Origin: Flectonema sp. DT1601
Lineage: Eukaryota; Euglenozoa; Diplonemea; Diplonemida; Diplonemidae
NCBI GenBank assembly: GCA_964019425.1
Contig: OZ025830.1
Span: 707,501-771,500 of the forward strand
DNA: 64,000 bases
Reading direction: 5' to 3'
Shown here: piece by piece, positions 23,753 to 34,186 of the stretch
How the letters are laid out: each line of letters opens with the position of its first letter
How positions within the stretch are numbered: position 1 is the stretch's first letter
Notes under the pieces: model-generated
Told to the model about the DNA's origin: nothing
Database searches by the model: none
The model's input: the letters and a program-made list of their open reading frames with translations, nothing else
Position numbers and translations under genes: made by a program

Positions 23753-23997
23753 TTTCTTCCTTTTTTTTTTCTGGGAGATCCCAGGTGCTTTTCAAGTTTC
23801 CCTTTACTTTACTTAGCAAAGTTTATTTTTTATTTTCATTATTTTTTTTTATTTCTTATTTTATTTTTTTTTTTTTTTCCACTTTTTCTTTTCTTAGTTT
23901 ACTTTTTTGCTTCAGTTTTTCACTCTGCGCTACGGAAAATGAGGTGAATTGGGAACACTTTTTTTAGAGCAACACAACTCAACAGGAAAAGCTGAAC
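22477..23997. other. AT-rich intergenic region
   Basis: Homopolymers and an AAT microsatellite near 23080-23097; no gene or dispersed repeat recognised. An acceptor-like tttttttag lies at about 23967, just before the next start. Confidence 0.55.
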
Positions 23998-24570
23998 ATG
24001 ACAGCAATACATCTCTTCAAAACTAATCTATCACACAACACACAACAGTATCTGTCTACACAAAACAATATGGAAGCTGTATGGCCAGCTGTGTTAAAAG
24101 CACTCCAGTCGAGATCGTTAGAATTCGAAGATGTTCAGTTCGCAGAGCAGAATGACCGCGAAGATATTCTGAGGGAGATATTTCCAAGAGCCCCTCTCTA
24201 CAGAGCACATGCTAATACTATTTGGATAAAGCTTTCGAGGATACTAAGCGCTCCTCAACAGACTGCTTCTCCGGGAGTCAGAAGTGGTTCAGCATCAGCT
24301 TCACCAGAACATCACCAACAGAACATTTCATCTCTTGATGTATGGACAGCTTTCTTGTCGTCTCTTTCTTGTAACGATCTGACGTTTGCGGATGTACAAT
24401 ATGCTACTCCAGATGATCGTAACGCACTTCTATTCGAAGTGTTTCCTTCATCACCTCTTTGGAGAGCTCAAGCTCTCAGTTTCTGGGAAAAACTCTCACA
24501 TGTGGATCCGCAAACAACCGAAGGCTCTCCATTGAATGCAAATCTACTATCAAAGATTGGTGATCTGTAG
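23998..24570 (+). CDS. Protein with two copies of an unrecognised 55-residue module
   Basis: A 190-residue protein made of two homologous modules at about 29-83 and 115-169. Each has the pattern VW.A.L..L....L.F.DVQ.A...DR..LL.E.FP..PL.RA.A...W.KLS. The linker is Ser/Pro-rich. The spacing suggests small helical domains; I do not recognise the family. There is no signal peptide, membrane segment or catalytic motif. The first ATG (23998) follows an acceptor-like site at about 23967; a second ATG at 24070 (MEAVWPAV) would start right at module 1. It lies between a CCCH protein gene and a membrane protein gene on the same strand; function unknown. Confidence 0.78.
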   Translation: MTAIHLFKTNLSHNTQQYLSTQNNMEAVWPAVLKALQSRSLEFEDVQFAEQNDREDILREIFPRAPLYRAHANTIWIKLSRILSAPQQTASPGVRSGSASASPEHHQQNISSLDVWTAFLSSLSCNDLTFADVQYATPDDRNALLFEVFPSSPLWRAQALSFWEKLSHVDPQTTEGSPLNANLLSKIGDL

Positions 24571-24871
24571 TATGTGTGAGTCCACAAAAAGAAACACAAA
24601 AGGGCAAAGGAAAAAAAAAAAAAAAAAAAAAAAAAGTCATTATTGTATTGTAAGTCTGTACCAGTTATGTTATATTGATTCCTTGGTTGGAAAAAAAAAA
24701 AAGTTTTTTTGTTTATTTTTTTTATAGTAATAAACTACTTACAACTCTTTAATTAAACACTACAGGTCTGTGTTCTTAATGGTTGTTGAGTATCAAATTA
24801 CAATGGATGAGGAATTTATATTTTATTTTATTTTAAAAAAAGCAAACTAAAAATACGAAAAAAAAAAAAAG
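24571..24871. other. Short AT-rich spacer
   Basis: Contains A tracts near 24611-24635 and 24690; nothing else recognised. Confidence 0.6.
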
Positions 24872-26672
24872 ATGGGAACACAATTAATGATATACAGAGC
24901 TACCACTTTTGTCTTGGCTTTCTTAACCATGTCAATGGTTGCTTGGATTGTTGAGAATAACATGAAAGATGACGAACAAAGTTGTCCAGCTCTTGACGTT
25001 GATCAGGTCCGTTACAAAGGTAGAGTAGCAAAGAAAGGTGAAGGTTGTGAATATGATGGACCAGCTCCACGATGTGTGAATGCTCAACTACCGGGTGACA
25101 ATGGAGAAAACGAATTAGTTTGCAAAGAACGGGAATGCATTGAAAAATTAAAAAAAGGTGATGACTGTACCATCACAGTTGGAATCCCACCAAACGAAGA
25201 AAGAAAAGGAGATAACAATCTATGTGTTTCTGACTTGTGTGTGGAATCACGAAACGGTGTATTTGAATGTGCAAAAGAACATTTTCTCTCTGTTGGTCAC
25301 AAATGTCTAAACAACGATCAATGTGAAAAGGGTCTCTACTGCACTAATCCCCCAACTCAGAATGTTGAACAAAGTAAAACAATTTCGATAACTTTGAGTA
25401 GATCGGAGTCGATGAAACCCCAACAACAGGACAGGTATTGCAACCCAAGAACTGCTAAATTACAGCCTTGCACTCATGTTGACCCCCTTGGTCTTAAACC
25501 TTCGAAGTACGGATCTCTAGAATGTGAGAAAGGTTCTTATTGCACTACCAGAGGCCCAAGACAGTTCTGTCTCGAAGACGATGCTGATAGTCCAGGATCA
25601 CCTTGTCAGTGGGAATCGTCAACTGAGAGTCGTCCAATCTGCAATAGAGGAAAATTGTATTGCAGTAATTCTGGTAGCTGTCAGAAACTAATTAAGGAAA
25701 ATGATGTTTGTACCTTTAATGTTAGAGAAACGTTCTCTCAGAACTGTGAAATGTGTGAATATGGTTACGGATGTTCACCAGACCTACCACCTTCTGAATG
25801 GAATGGACTGACCACAACTGGGATCTGTAAGAAAGTACGAGACTCTCAACCAGGTACTCGAGAATACATTGAAGGGTTCTGTCGCGCTGATCTATACCTC
25901 GACTCTGTTGACTATTTGTGTAAGAGACCAGGAAGACTACTGCAAGGATGCACTACTGATTCTGACTGCCATAAAGACCCAATTGATGTAACTATGCTAT
26001 CATGTCATTGTGGCAAAGCACATGCACTTGCTGCTCCGGGTATCTGTAAGAGAACTCCACTCTCTCATCCTAATATTAAAATAGATTTTATTGACGGCTG
26101 CAGTAAGGAATTCGGAAAAATTGTTGTATGTCTTTTTGTTTTAGTCAGTCTTACATTACGTTATGAAATAATTTTAACTTATATCAAAAAAAAACCAGAC
26201 TTTTTATGAACAATTCTACAAAGACGTCAGTCCACATGATGAGGACAAGTACGATTATAAAGAAGACCAAGTATTAAGAAAGGGATATTGTTGTATGAAT
26301 AGAAAGCTTCACAAGTCATCTGTTCAATACTACTTAACAGGATTGTTCTTAGTTGACTTAAAGTTAGCCTCGTACAACTGTAATACAGATCTACGGTGGT
26401 TGGCAGTAGTCGTATCGGTACTCGGTGCGTCGATTGTGATTGGTGTCTGTGTAGTCATATCATCGTGTTTTAAACCAGAAAATGATGAGAGACTATCGTC
26501 AGACGAAACTCTTGAGAGTGATCAAGGAAGTGACGCTGTAGCGAACTTGATAAATAAAACATCACTTCCTCCTGGTAAGATAACCTCTCTTGATAATGTT
26601 CCTCCGGCTTCTTCGCGTCTTCGATACGCTTCTCCAGTGTTGGTGGCAGCATCTCCTGCTTCGAAACCATGA
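24872..26672 (+). CDS. Cysteine-rich single-pass membrane protein
   Basis: Two exons, 24872-26125 and 26199-26672, joined in frame by a GT-AG intron, give about 575 residues. The N-terminal hydrophobic stretch (MIYRATTFVLAFLTMSMVAWIV) is a signal peptide or anchor. About 400 residues follow with dozens of cysteines in recurring small patterns such as C..D.QC..GLYC and C.KGSYC, like the disulphide-rich modules of extracellular receptors and adhesins. A second hydrophobic segment (WLAVVVSVLGASIVIGVCVV) is a transmembrane helix, followed by an acidic/Ser-rich cytoplasmic tail. Topology: ectodomain outside, about 65-residue tail inside. Reading exon 1 alone would give a wrong C-terminus without this helix. 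No named family was recognised; a surface receptor or adhesin is inferred. Confidence 0.85.
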
Positions 26673-26903
26673 AATGGAACTCAGTAAGAATGTGATAATC
26701 AAAACTTCCTTTTTTTTTTTAGTTTTATGTTTCTAATTAAAAACTTATCGACACACTTTTTTTTTGAGATAAAAATAAATATTATTTGAAGCAACCCTCC
26801 AAACACGGATATTTCTTTTAAAGAAAGTAAACAATTAATTGTGACAATAATTGACCACCGACATTGTGTCTTAGTATTTCAAAGTAACATACCTTTTTGA
26901 AAA

Positions 26904-27141
26904 GTGGATTGTTTTGAGTAAGTTTAAAAAGAATTAAATATCCAAATCGTATCAAAGTTAACTACAGTTACGATACATGTTGACTAAAAGGTAATGCTAG
27001 AATCGGTAAACACATCAATAAAGCAAGCAGGACACGTCGACAAGTCCCGCAAGTAAAATGGGAGAGTACGTAATTAATAAAAAAGTCTAAACGTTGATGG
27101 TGGATATTTAATTCTTTTTAAACTTACTCAAAACAATCCAC
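26904..27141. mobile_element. MITE-like element with perfect 40-bp inverted repeats
   Basis: The left arm 26904-26943 (starting GTGGATTGTTTTGAGTAAG) is the exact reverse complement of 27102-27141. The 158-bp interior has no coding potential. Size and structure fit a miniature inverted-repeat transposable element; no target duplication was obvious. It could also be transcribed as a long hairpin. Confidence 0.72.
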
Positions 27142-27690
27142 GGGTCTTGTTGATGGTCTGTTTGTATTATTGCCGTATTGTGTTGTCAAGTTTAAAAAAG
27201 AATTTACCAACTCTGGTGTGTACATTCTCTCATGGTTGGTGATGCTGAGTAATTACTCCGTGAACTTCTCCGGACCCTCTGACTTCGATAAATAAAATCA
27301 TTTTATTTTATTTGAGCATTCGATGCGATCTAACGTTCGTTATCTTTATTTCTTTTCTCCTCATCGGGTCTCGTAGCAGGGAGGGGTCTAAATTTACACT
27401 TTTTTTTGTGAACTTTCCCTCTCTGCCTGTTTCCCATAACTTAATTTACGAGAATGTTGACTTGGAATTAATTCATAGTGTCTTTTTATATCTATTTACA
27501 CACACTTTTTTTCCATTACTGTAATTTCTTAATGTTATCGAGATTAACCTTTTTTTAAGTACTAATTTCAAGTCTATTTTCTTTTTTTCCCCCTCTTTTT
27601 TTTTTCTAAACGATCCCTTCCCTAATGGTTTGTGTTTGTATAATTTAGTTAAAGGTTTTTTGTTATAATAACCTGAGTTATATATATTTT

Positions 27691-27808
27691 CCCCCTCTGG
27701 ACAGTCATATTGTTGATGATGAAAAAGCTATGAGACTTTTCGCATTGTCACCTTTAGTCACTGTATCTCAGAACTAATGTTAAATTATCGTTATGTTGTC
27801 TATGATAC
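27691..27808 (+). repeat. Dispersed repeat family 2, diverged copy B
   Basis: It contains TTGATGATGAAAAAG, ACTTTTCG, TTTAGTCACTGTATCT and TTAAATTATCGTTATGTTGTC in family order. The helix equivalent to GAGAG/CTCTC is here GAAAAG/CTTTTC, a compensated change. Its 5' part (CTGGACAGTCATATTGTTGATG) recurs at 27849-27900. Confidence 0.65.
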
Positions 27809-27848
27809 AAAACATTTGTATTTTACGTACAAACTCGAACAGTTAACC

Positions 27849-27900
27849 CCCCTCTGGACTGTCATATTGTTGATGATGAAAAAGCTATGAGACTTTTTCG
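27849..27900 (+). repeat. Partial tandem copy of the 5' part of the 27.7-kb family 2 repeat
   Basis: It repeats CCCCTCTGGACTGTCATATTG, TGATGATGAAAAAGCTATG and AGACTTTTTCG almost exactly, about 155 bp after the first copy. Confidence 0.75.
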
Positions 27901-28091
27901 CTAATGTTGATCTCAGCGTGCTGTTTTGCTGACTATCTCTCGGTGTTTATAAAACATTAATGACATCGAAGCCGAAGGGTCATTTTTTATGAACTTTCCC
28001 CCTCTCTCGTCTGCTTCCCATCACTTGACTTAATTTCGTATTTATTAATCTTATTTTATTCAAAAGGAAAACAACAACAACAACAACAATA

Positions 28092-29162
28092 ATGATACGT
28101 CAAACAGTCAGATTACTCAGCAAGATCGTAAGCACAACAGAATGCGTGTTGAGTTCTCACCCTGGAGTAGATAATCAGGTGAGTAGTAAGAATTTTGAAT
28201 ATAAAAAACGTGAGATAGGACCCTGTGGTGATGGAGAAGTACTCTGTGAAACATTATATCTTACTGTTGATCCTTACATGAGATGTATGATGGATCCAAA
28301 TCATCCGCAACTTGGAGAGTACTTAGAGCCATACTCTCTTAACAAACCCCTCCATGGAGGTGGTGTTGGTCGTGTCATTGATTCGAAGCACTCAGATTAC
28401 AAGGATGGTGATATTGTTGTTGCTCCGTTCTTGGGATACGATTGGGGAACTCATTCTATTGCTGCTGCTGAAAACATTCAAAAATTACCCTTTCCTGTTG
28501 AGAAGGCTTCTCACGCACTAGGAGCCTGGGGAATGCCGGGACTAACAGCCTATTTCTGTATGTTACACGCAGGGAAACCAAAATCAAAAGAAACGGTCGT
28601 CATCAGTGGTGCGGCGGGTGCTTGTGGAACAGTAGCGGGTCAGTTGGCTAAATTGGAAGGCGCTCGTGTGATTGGTATTTGTGGTTCTAAAGCAAAGTGT
28701 GAAGTGTTAACATCAAAGTTAGGTTTTGATAAAGCTCTTTGTTACAAAGATTCAGACTTCTTAGAACAACTCACTTCATCTGTTAAAGACAGCGGGATAG
28801 ATGTTTACTTTGATAACGTTGGTGGTGAACTCTCTGACAATGTTGTAATGCACATGAACAAAGGTGGTCGAGTTCCAATCTGTGGACAGATTGCAGTCTA
28901 CTCAAAAGATATTCCTTACCCTCCTCCTCTTAGAAATGATATTCAACAACATTTAGACTCCAACGACATCTCCCGTTTTAGATTCCTTGTTTTGGATTAT
29001 CAATCTCAGTGGCCTTCAGCAACTAAGCATTTGGTAGAACTCACACTCGCAGGTAAGTTAATACCTGTTGAGACGGTTATTAGAGGTTTCCAACCTGGTG
29101 AAGCGTTTGTTGATATGATGTCAGGAGGGAACACTGGAAAGGCTATCGTTAAAGTAGTGTAA
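28092..29162 (+). CDS. PTGR2-like NADPH-dependent alkenal/prostaglandin reductase
   Basis: A medium-chain dehydrogenase/reductase (zinc-independent MDR) that reduces alpha,beta-unsaturated ketones or aldehydes with NADPH in the cytosol. The animal PTGR2 homologue acts on 15-keto-prostaglandins. The 356-residue frame matches the family length (about 351) and aligns throughout: TLYLTVDPYMRCMM near residue 55, GMPGLTAYFCML, the nucleotide-binding SGAAGACGTVAGQLAKLEGA (about 175), GVDVYFDNVGGE-type motif (here GIDVYFDNVGGE), CGQIAVYSKDIPYPPPL, and the C-terminal MMSGGNTGKAIV. The natural substrate here is unknown; detoxification of lipid-peroxidation aldehydes is a likely role. No intron is seen. 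Confidence 0.95.
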   Translation: MIRQTVRLLSKIVSTTECVLSSHPGVDNQVSSKNFEYKKREIGPCGDGEVLCETLYLTVDPYMRCMMDPNHPQLGEYLEPYSLNKPLHGGGVGRVIDSKHSDYKDGDIVVAPFLGYDWGTHSIAAAENIQKLPFPVEKASHALGAWGMPGLTAYFCMLHAGKPKSKETVVISGAAGACGTVAGQLAKLEGARVIGICGSKAKCEVLTSKLGFDKALCYKDSDFLEQLTSSVKDSGIDVYFDNVGGELSDNVVMHMNKGGRVPICGQIAVYSKDIPYPPPLRNDIQQHLDSNDISRFRFLVLDYQSQWPSATKHLVELTLAGKLIPVETVIRGFQPGEAFVDMMSGGNTGKAIVKVV

Positions 29163-29476
29163 TAATATCAACTCCTCGAAGTGAGTTTGTTCTTTACACC
29201 AAAAGGAGAAACCATTCGATTAACGAGTATCTGATTATATATAATATGAAATAAAGTCCTTTTGAACTTTTCATGAAATTGTCAGCGGAGGTTGTCAATT
29301 ATTTTCTTACATAACTTTCACATAGTGCCTTCTCTTTGTTATCTAAGTTGTGTAAGTGTAAAAAAAGGAAATGGAAATTGAATTCAAAAAATTAAACGGG
29401 AGAAAAATGATGGAAAAAATAGCTTCTACAGTATTTTGGTTTTTAACATTACAATTATTCAGATTTTGACAACAAT
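29163..29476. other. Short spacer between reductase and MMS19
   Basis: AT-rich with nothing recognised, except an acceptor-like acaattattcag that ends at 29462, 15 nt before the next ATG. Confidence 0.6.
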
Positions 29477-31984
29477 ATGACAGCACACGCTGACCCTAAT
29501 CGTGATATCCTGCAATCTATACTTCGAAAGGATGATATGGACGCGTCAGACTTTCGGGATGCGGCAGAGATTGTAGACGCTCTCAACCCAACAGAAAGAG
29601 TTCAATTGGGTATCAATATACTATCAAGTTCAATTCAACAAATGACAAGGAAAGATAGACTAACAGCATTTCAGTTAGCGAGGAAGACATTCGAAGGAAC
29701 TGACGAAGAAGAATTGCCATCAACGAGTGATTTTCTAACAAAATTCGTAGCAGCCATTGACGGCGAGAGAGACCCGAGATGTCTTTTAGAAACACTCCCA
29801 CTTCACAGCTGCATTGTGTCTAGGTTGGGTGTGAAAAAGATTTCTGATGCCGACCCAGCGATGTTAGAAGAGCTTTTTGATGTTGTTTCTTGTTACTTCC
29901 CAGTGACATACACACCACCTTCATCAGAGAAGAACCCTGTTTTGAAAGAGGATTTGAAAGCAGCTGTGTTGAAGTGTTGTTGCCTTCCATTGTTTTCAGA
30001 GTATGCCATAACATTTGCGATGGATAAGGTTCAATCTCCAGTAGGAGAAGTAAAGATTGACTCTCTAGAAATGATTGTTGAATGCTGTTCTACTTATCCA
30101 AAAGAATCTATCGAGTCTCACCTTTCTGATATCTGGTCACAAGTTAGAACTGAAGCTCTTCAGGCTGAAGTCAGATCTGATTCGATGATCTTACAATCTA
30201 TTTTTAAAGTAGTCTCATGTCTTACAAATCTAATTTGTAATTCTTCAAGTGACTTGAATACCATTCACACTCATCTAAATCCTTTATTAGAAGGTGTCTT
30301 AAACATGGCATCGCTACCAACTGGCTTTACTACAGCAAAAGGTTACTCAGCTCTTATGTTTCATGTGGTTGGAACACATAAGGCAGCGTTGTCTGTTATT
30401 TTGACAAGGTTGCTTCCATTGTTGTCGGGGGCGTTCTCAGAATCTCAAGATGAGAACAGAAGATCAAGTATTATTAGTATTTATAATGCAGTTCTGGGAG
30501 GGGCTGTCATACTCAAAGAAACTGATGAGGATTTCACTGTTCAGATCCCGGAATTCGTATCAACAGCTGTCCTGCAAATGGCAGCAGCAGCAGAGCCAGA
30601 AACATTAGTTCTCTGCAGTGAGTCGTTGAGCAGTTTGTTGATTTTGCAAAAAGATGTGACTCCAGAATTTGTTTCTAAATTGGCAAAACTTTCCCTCGAC
30701 GTGACACAAGTAACAGCAAACAGTCAGGTTTTGTTAGCCGTTTCAAGAACTCTCTCAGCTAGTCAGCAACTCGCAAACGAAATCATAAAAATACTCACTC
30801 CGGAACTATTCTCTGCACCGAAATTTGATTATGTTCGTGTCATTTCTCTGTCTTCTGCGATCGGTAAATCTTCTGAACAAAATCTAATTAATTTCATGAG
30901 AGAAGTGATTTCACGGACTAGCACTCACGGAGAATGCTGTAACAGTATAATTTCAGCTTTGAGAAAGGTTTCCTTCGAAAAGAAATATACTTTTGAAAAT
31001 GGATTGTCGTTGGACGAATTCAGGAGTCTGATCGACAACAATGAAATTTGTGAAAATCTCGACTTTGTTTTTAGCACCCTTCAGCAAGATGATCAGTTGA
31101 CAATTACTAACACAATAAGTGATAATTGGGACAAATTATGTCTCGTCGGATGTGGTCTCCGACCAGGAGCTGAGCCAATCTGTCCTACAGAGGTTTGCTC
31201 CACCAACTTAACAGAGAAAGGAGCATTCTTTTTAGCATCACAGCTTAACAAATGCAATGATCCAACACCGCTTATTACTAGATTCTTAGATGAAGGTACC
31301 ACATCAGTTCATAATGGTATCCTATTAAAAGGACTCTTGTCTAGAGGTGGAAAGTTCTCTTCTACTTCTATTCCATTCTTAAAGAAAATGACTGACAGCA
31401 ATTCAATAAAATCGATCTTTTTAACTTCTAATAAATTATCTGGAATGCATCACAAGAGTTCATTATTATGGAAACAAAAAGCCTACTCATGTATATATCC
31501 AGCATTAATAGAAAAGTATCAGGAAGGAGGAAGTGGTAAGGGACTTATTCTTGAATCCTTGTTAGTAGCTCTAACCAGCGCAGCTAAAAGTGATATTGAA
31601 GCAGCCTCGGGTACTCTGGTTCCAATTGTAATTGATTTCCTATCGAGTAATGAGGCTCAACAGAGTGGTGCAACATCTCAAGCGGCAGTTGAATTACTGC
31701 TAGCATTCATGTCGCAATGCCCTTCGTGTATGTCAACAGCACCAGTGCTTGGAAAGGTATCTCCAATTATCCTACAGGCATCCAGCGCATCTCCATTCAA
31801 AGCTGTTCGTGAATCTTCACTGAAATTGTTGTCGCTCATTGCTTCTACACCTGACACTCGATTAGTTGCTACCACAATAAAACATTTGGTATTACCAGGA
31901 ATAAAGAAATCGTTGTCTGACCATAAAAGAGACGTCAGAGTAGCAGCCTCAGATGCGAGTAACAGTTGGCACATGTTAGTGTGA
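29477..31984 (+). CDS. MMS19: MMS19 homologue, cytosolic Fe-S protein assembly
   Basis: MMS19 is the HEAT-repeat adaptor of the cytosolic iron-sulphur targeting complex (with CIAO1 and FAM96B in animals); it hands Fe-S clusters to nuclear DNA repair and replication enzymes such as XPD and polymerases. The 835-residue protein is helical throughout. Its N-terminal third has family hallmarks: GERDPRCLLETL, then ELFDVVSCYFPVTYTPPS, the conserved FDV..CYFP.tf.PP block, then DLKAAVLKCC and SEYAITFAMDKV. The C-terminal HEAT repeats (about 740-835) end AVRESSLKLLSLIAS and DVRVAASDASNSWHML. It is shorter than the about 1,030 residues of human MMS19. A single uninterrupted exon ends in TGA. The assignment rests mainly on the N-terminal domain. 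Confidence 0.9.
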   Translation: MTAHADPNRDILQSILRKDDMDASDFRDAAEIVDALNPTERVQLGINILSSSIQQMTRKDRLTAFQLARKTFEGTDEEELPSTSDFLTKFVAAIDGERDPRCLLETLPLHSCIVSRLGVKKISDADPAMLEELFDVVSCYFPVTYTPPSSEKNPVLKEDLKAAVLKCCCLPLFSEYAITFAMDKVQSPVGEVKIDSLEMIVECCSTYPKESIESHLSDIWSQVRTEALQAEVRSDSMILQSIFKVVSCLTNLICNSSSDLNTIHTHLNPLLEGVLNMASLPTGFTTAKGYSALMFHVVGTHKAALSVILTRLLPLLSGAFSESQDENRRSSIISIYNAVLGGAVILKETDEDFTVQIPEFVSTAVLQMAAAAEPETLVLCSESLSSLLILQKDVTPEFVSKLAKLSLDVTQVTANSQVLLAVSRTLSASQQLANEIIKILTPELFSAPKFDYVRVISLSSAIGKSSEQNLINFMREVISRTSTHGECCNSIISALRKVSFEKKYTFENGLSLDEFRSLIDNNEICENLDFVFSTLQQDDQLTITNTISDNWDKLCLVGCGLRPGAEPICPTEVCSTNLTEKGAFFLASQLNKCNDPTPLITRFLDEGTTSVHNGILLKGLLSRGGKFSSTSIPFLKKMTDSNSIKSIFLTSNKLSGMHHKSSLLWKQKAYSCIYPALIEKYQEGGSGKGLILESLLVALTSAAKSDIEAASGTLVPIVIDFLSSNEAQQSGATSQAAVELLLAFMSQCPSCMSTAPVLGKVSPIILQASSASPFKAVRESSLKLLSLIASTPDTRLVATTIKHLVLPGIKKSLSDHKRDVRVAASDASNSWHMLV

Positions 31985-32340
31985 TTGTTACCTGAGTATT
32001 GAAAGAAAAAAAAAAAAAAAAAAAAGGAAAAGGAAAAGGAAAAAAAAAAAAAAAAAAAGCTTTATATTAAAAAGGGAAGATTCATTGCTGAAATCGTTCC
32101 AACATATTTCCGTTTATCACAACTTTGTAGTGTTTATTGCTTTCAATAAGTCAGCCTGGATCTGTGGGAGGCCCCTCCAAGCCCCCTCTGAGTTGCTTGC
32201 CTTTGGTTGAGTTCAGTTAACAGGTTTCGCTTCGACAAGCTTCTATTATTTTAACAGGGTTTTCAATTGTGGTCAATTCTACGGAAAAAAAAACAAGACG
32301 AAAGTTTCAAAATTAATATTTTTACTTAACAGGCGCTGGG
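31985..32340. other. Spacer with A tracts
   Basis: A tracts at about 32005-32024 and 32040-32058 directly after the MMS19 stop. An acceptor-like ttacttaacag ends 9 nt before the next ATG. Confidence 0.6.
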
Positions 32341-33765
32341 ATGACTCAAACTGCTGAAGGAACAGGAGTTCAGATATGCGGCCACAATGACTGGGACAAC
32401 ATGAGAGTTAAGAAAGGAATGATGGCTCTCCGCTGTCGAGTTTGCTTCCTCCAGTTTAAGATGAACACAGAACAGATCGTGAAGTGTTTTAATTTCTTTC
32501 ACTTCACTCTGTGCCAAGGAGCTAAGTGCAAACTGCTACACATTCACAAATACAAAACTACTAAAAAAGAAGAAAAGCACATGCTAGAAGCAAAAATGAT
32601 TGCGAAACTAGCAATAAGAAAAGGTGTCAACTTGGGTCAACTACCAGAATCACTGAGGTTGGCAATGCCATTACGCTCACCTATTAGTACTGGATATCAC
32701 AGTACGGGTGTGAGTCCAACATCGGAATTACCAGCACTGTCGTATCTTGATTCTCCTTCGGAGTTTATTGCTACGACACCTTCAAGTATGATATCACCTT
32801 TAGGAACTGGGGCTCCTCCAGCTCTTCTTGACACAGAGACGATTGATAAGGGTGATTCTGTTGACTTGTTCGCACCTGATCGGATTCAGAATTACATGGA
32901 CAACAATCCTTGTGCTCTGTCTGCTTTTAAACAAGACTCTGTTGTCGTTCAGAATTCTCGCTTCTCATCTGCAGCTAGCGTGACATCATTCTGTCATGAT
33001 CCTTATCAAACTACTGCAAGTTCTTGTGGATCTCCAACAGTTGAAGGAAACTCTGATGATGAAGGCAGTAAGCCTGCGTTACTTGCAATGCTTGAATCTT
33101 TACCTCAAATGCCTCAGGGTCACACTCGAGTAATTCTACCAAATGGTGACGTCAGTACAGTTGTGGCATCTCAACTGTCTGGTCCATTTTGGTATGCCCC
33201 GACACAGTCAGGTGATGCTGAAAGTACAACCGAAAAAGATATAAATATTTCTAATAGGATTGTGAGGAAATCTCCGCCTCAGGCTCCGCTTCTACCGGAT
33301 CCACAAGCGACGTCTCGAAAATCTGGAAATGGAAATAACAAAAGAAAGATTAGACAGGGCTCAGGATTGCGAAACAACAAACCAATTGTGCAGCCGCAAG
33401 CTAACTTACAACAAGGTGGAGGATTGCAGAGAATTGTATTGCAGCAGTATCCTGGTGGATACTCTCAGCCAGCACCAGTACACGCTCAACAACAGCAGCA
33501 GCAACAGCAACAACAGCAGCAGTACATTTTGCATCAGGGACCTCCTCTTATCATCACACACCTTCCAAATACGGTGGCATTGACTTCTTCTTCTGTTTTG
33601 CCAGTAAATACCACCGTCACACTCACCGGCATTTCACAGCCCGGTCCTCCACAACAGCAGGGTCTCATGATGCAGGTATGTGATTTGTTAATATTGTGTG
33701 GTGTCACTATTAGCTGTGTATGTTAGGCGGATGAAAATCTAAATAATTAACAACAGGTGGTGTAA
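32341..33765 (+). CDS. CCCH zinc-binding protein with Gln-rich C-terminus
   Basis: Residues about 10-80 form a compact cysteine/histidine region: CGHNDWDNMRVKKG, LRCRVCFLQFKM, then a C-x8-C-x4-C-x3-H finger followed by IHKYK. I recall similar W-DN-R-K-G plus CRVC and CCCH arrangements in kinetoplastid RNA-regulatory proteins, but cannot verify this. The rest (to about 445 residues) is Ser/Pro/Gln-rich low complexity, with a polyglutamine run at about 33488-33523. A likely intron starts after 33675 (CAG|GTATGTG). Splicing to 33757 adds Val-Val-stop; without splicing the frame stops at 33726, so the exact C-terminus is uncertain. An RNA-binding post-transcriptional regulator is a reasonable inference. 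Confidence 0.82.
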
Positions 33766-34186
33766 AGTTCTGTTCTTCTCACAAACGTGCGTAGGCTGTT
33801 TGATGTGGTAAATCTTATTGTTGAGTTCCTTGAGGTGATGGGACGATACTGGAATCCCGTGAACCTTCAGAATAGTAACACTTCTGTGTGAAAAAAAAAC
33901 AGTAAATACTGTGAACTCCCGCTGTGTGTGCTTCTAAGAATGAAAGCAAGTCAATTTTTGTCAACTGCAGTTATATTTTTCTCGACTCATTTGAGGTATT
34001 TTTGGCGGAGCTTCTGCTCTGTTCTCGTGTGTCGAGTTTCGCTGCTGACACGTCTTTTTCGAAATAGTTTTTTTTAATAAAAAACTATTTTTTTTTTGTT
34101 GTTGTTGTTGTTGTTTATGACGCAATCGAATACTCGTCGTGACAAGTTACTGTGGACTATTAAAAAAAAAAAAAAAAAAAAAAAAA

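Larger units (their letters stand above)
26673..28091. other. Intergenic region with an inverted-repeat element and family 2 pieces
   Basis: No gene. It holds a perfect 40-bp inverted repeat pair (26904-27141) and two partial copies of repeat family 2 (27691-27808 and 27849-27900). A T-rich acceptor-like site (ttattcaaaag) ends near 28066 before the next gene. Confidence 0.6.
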
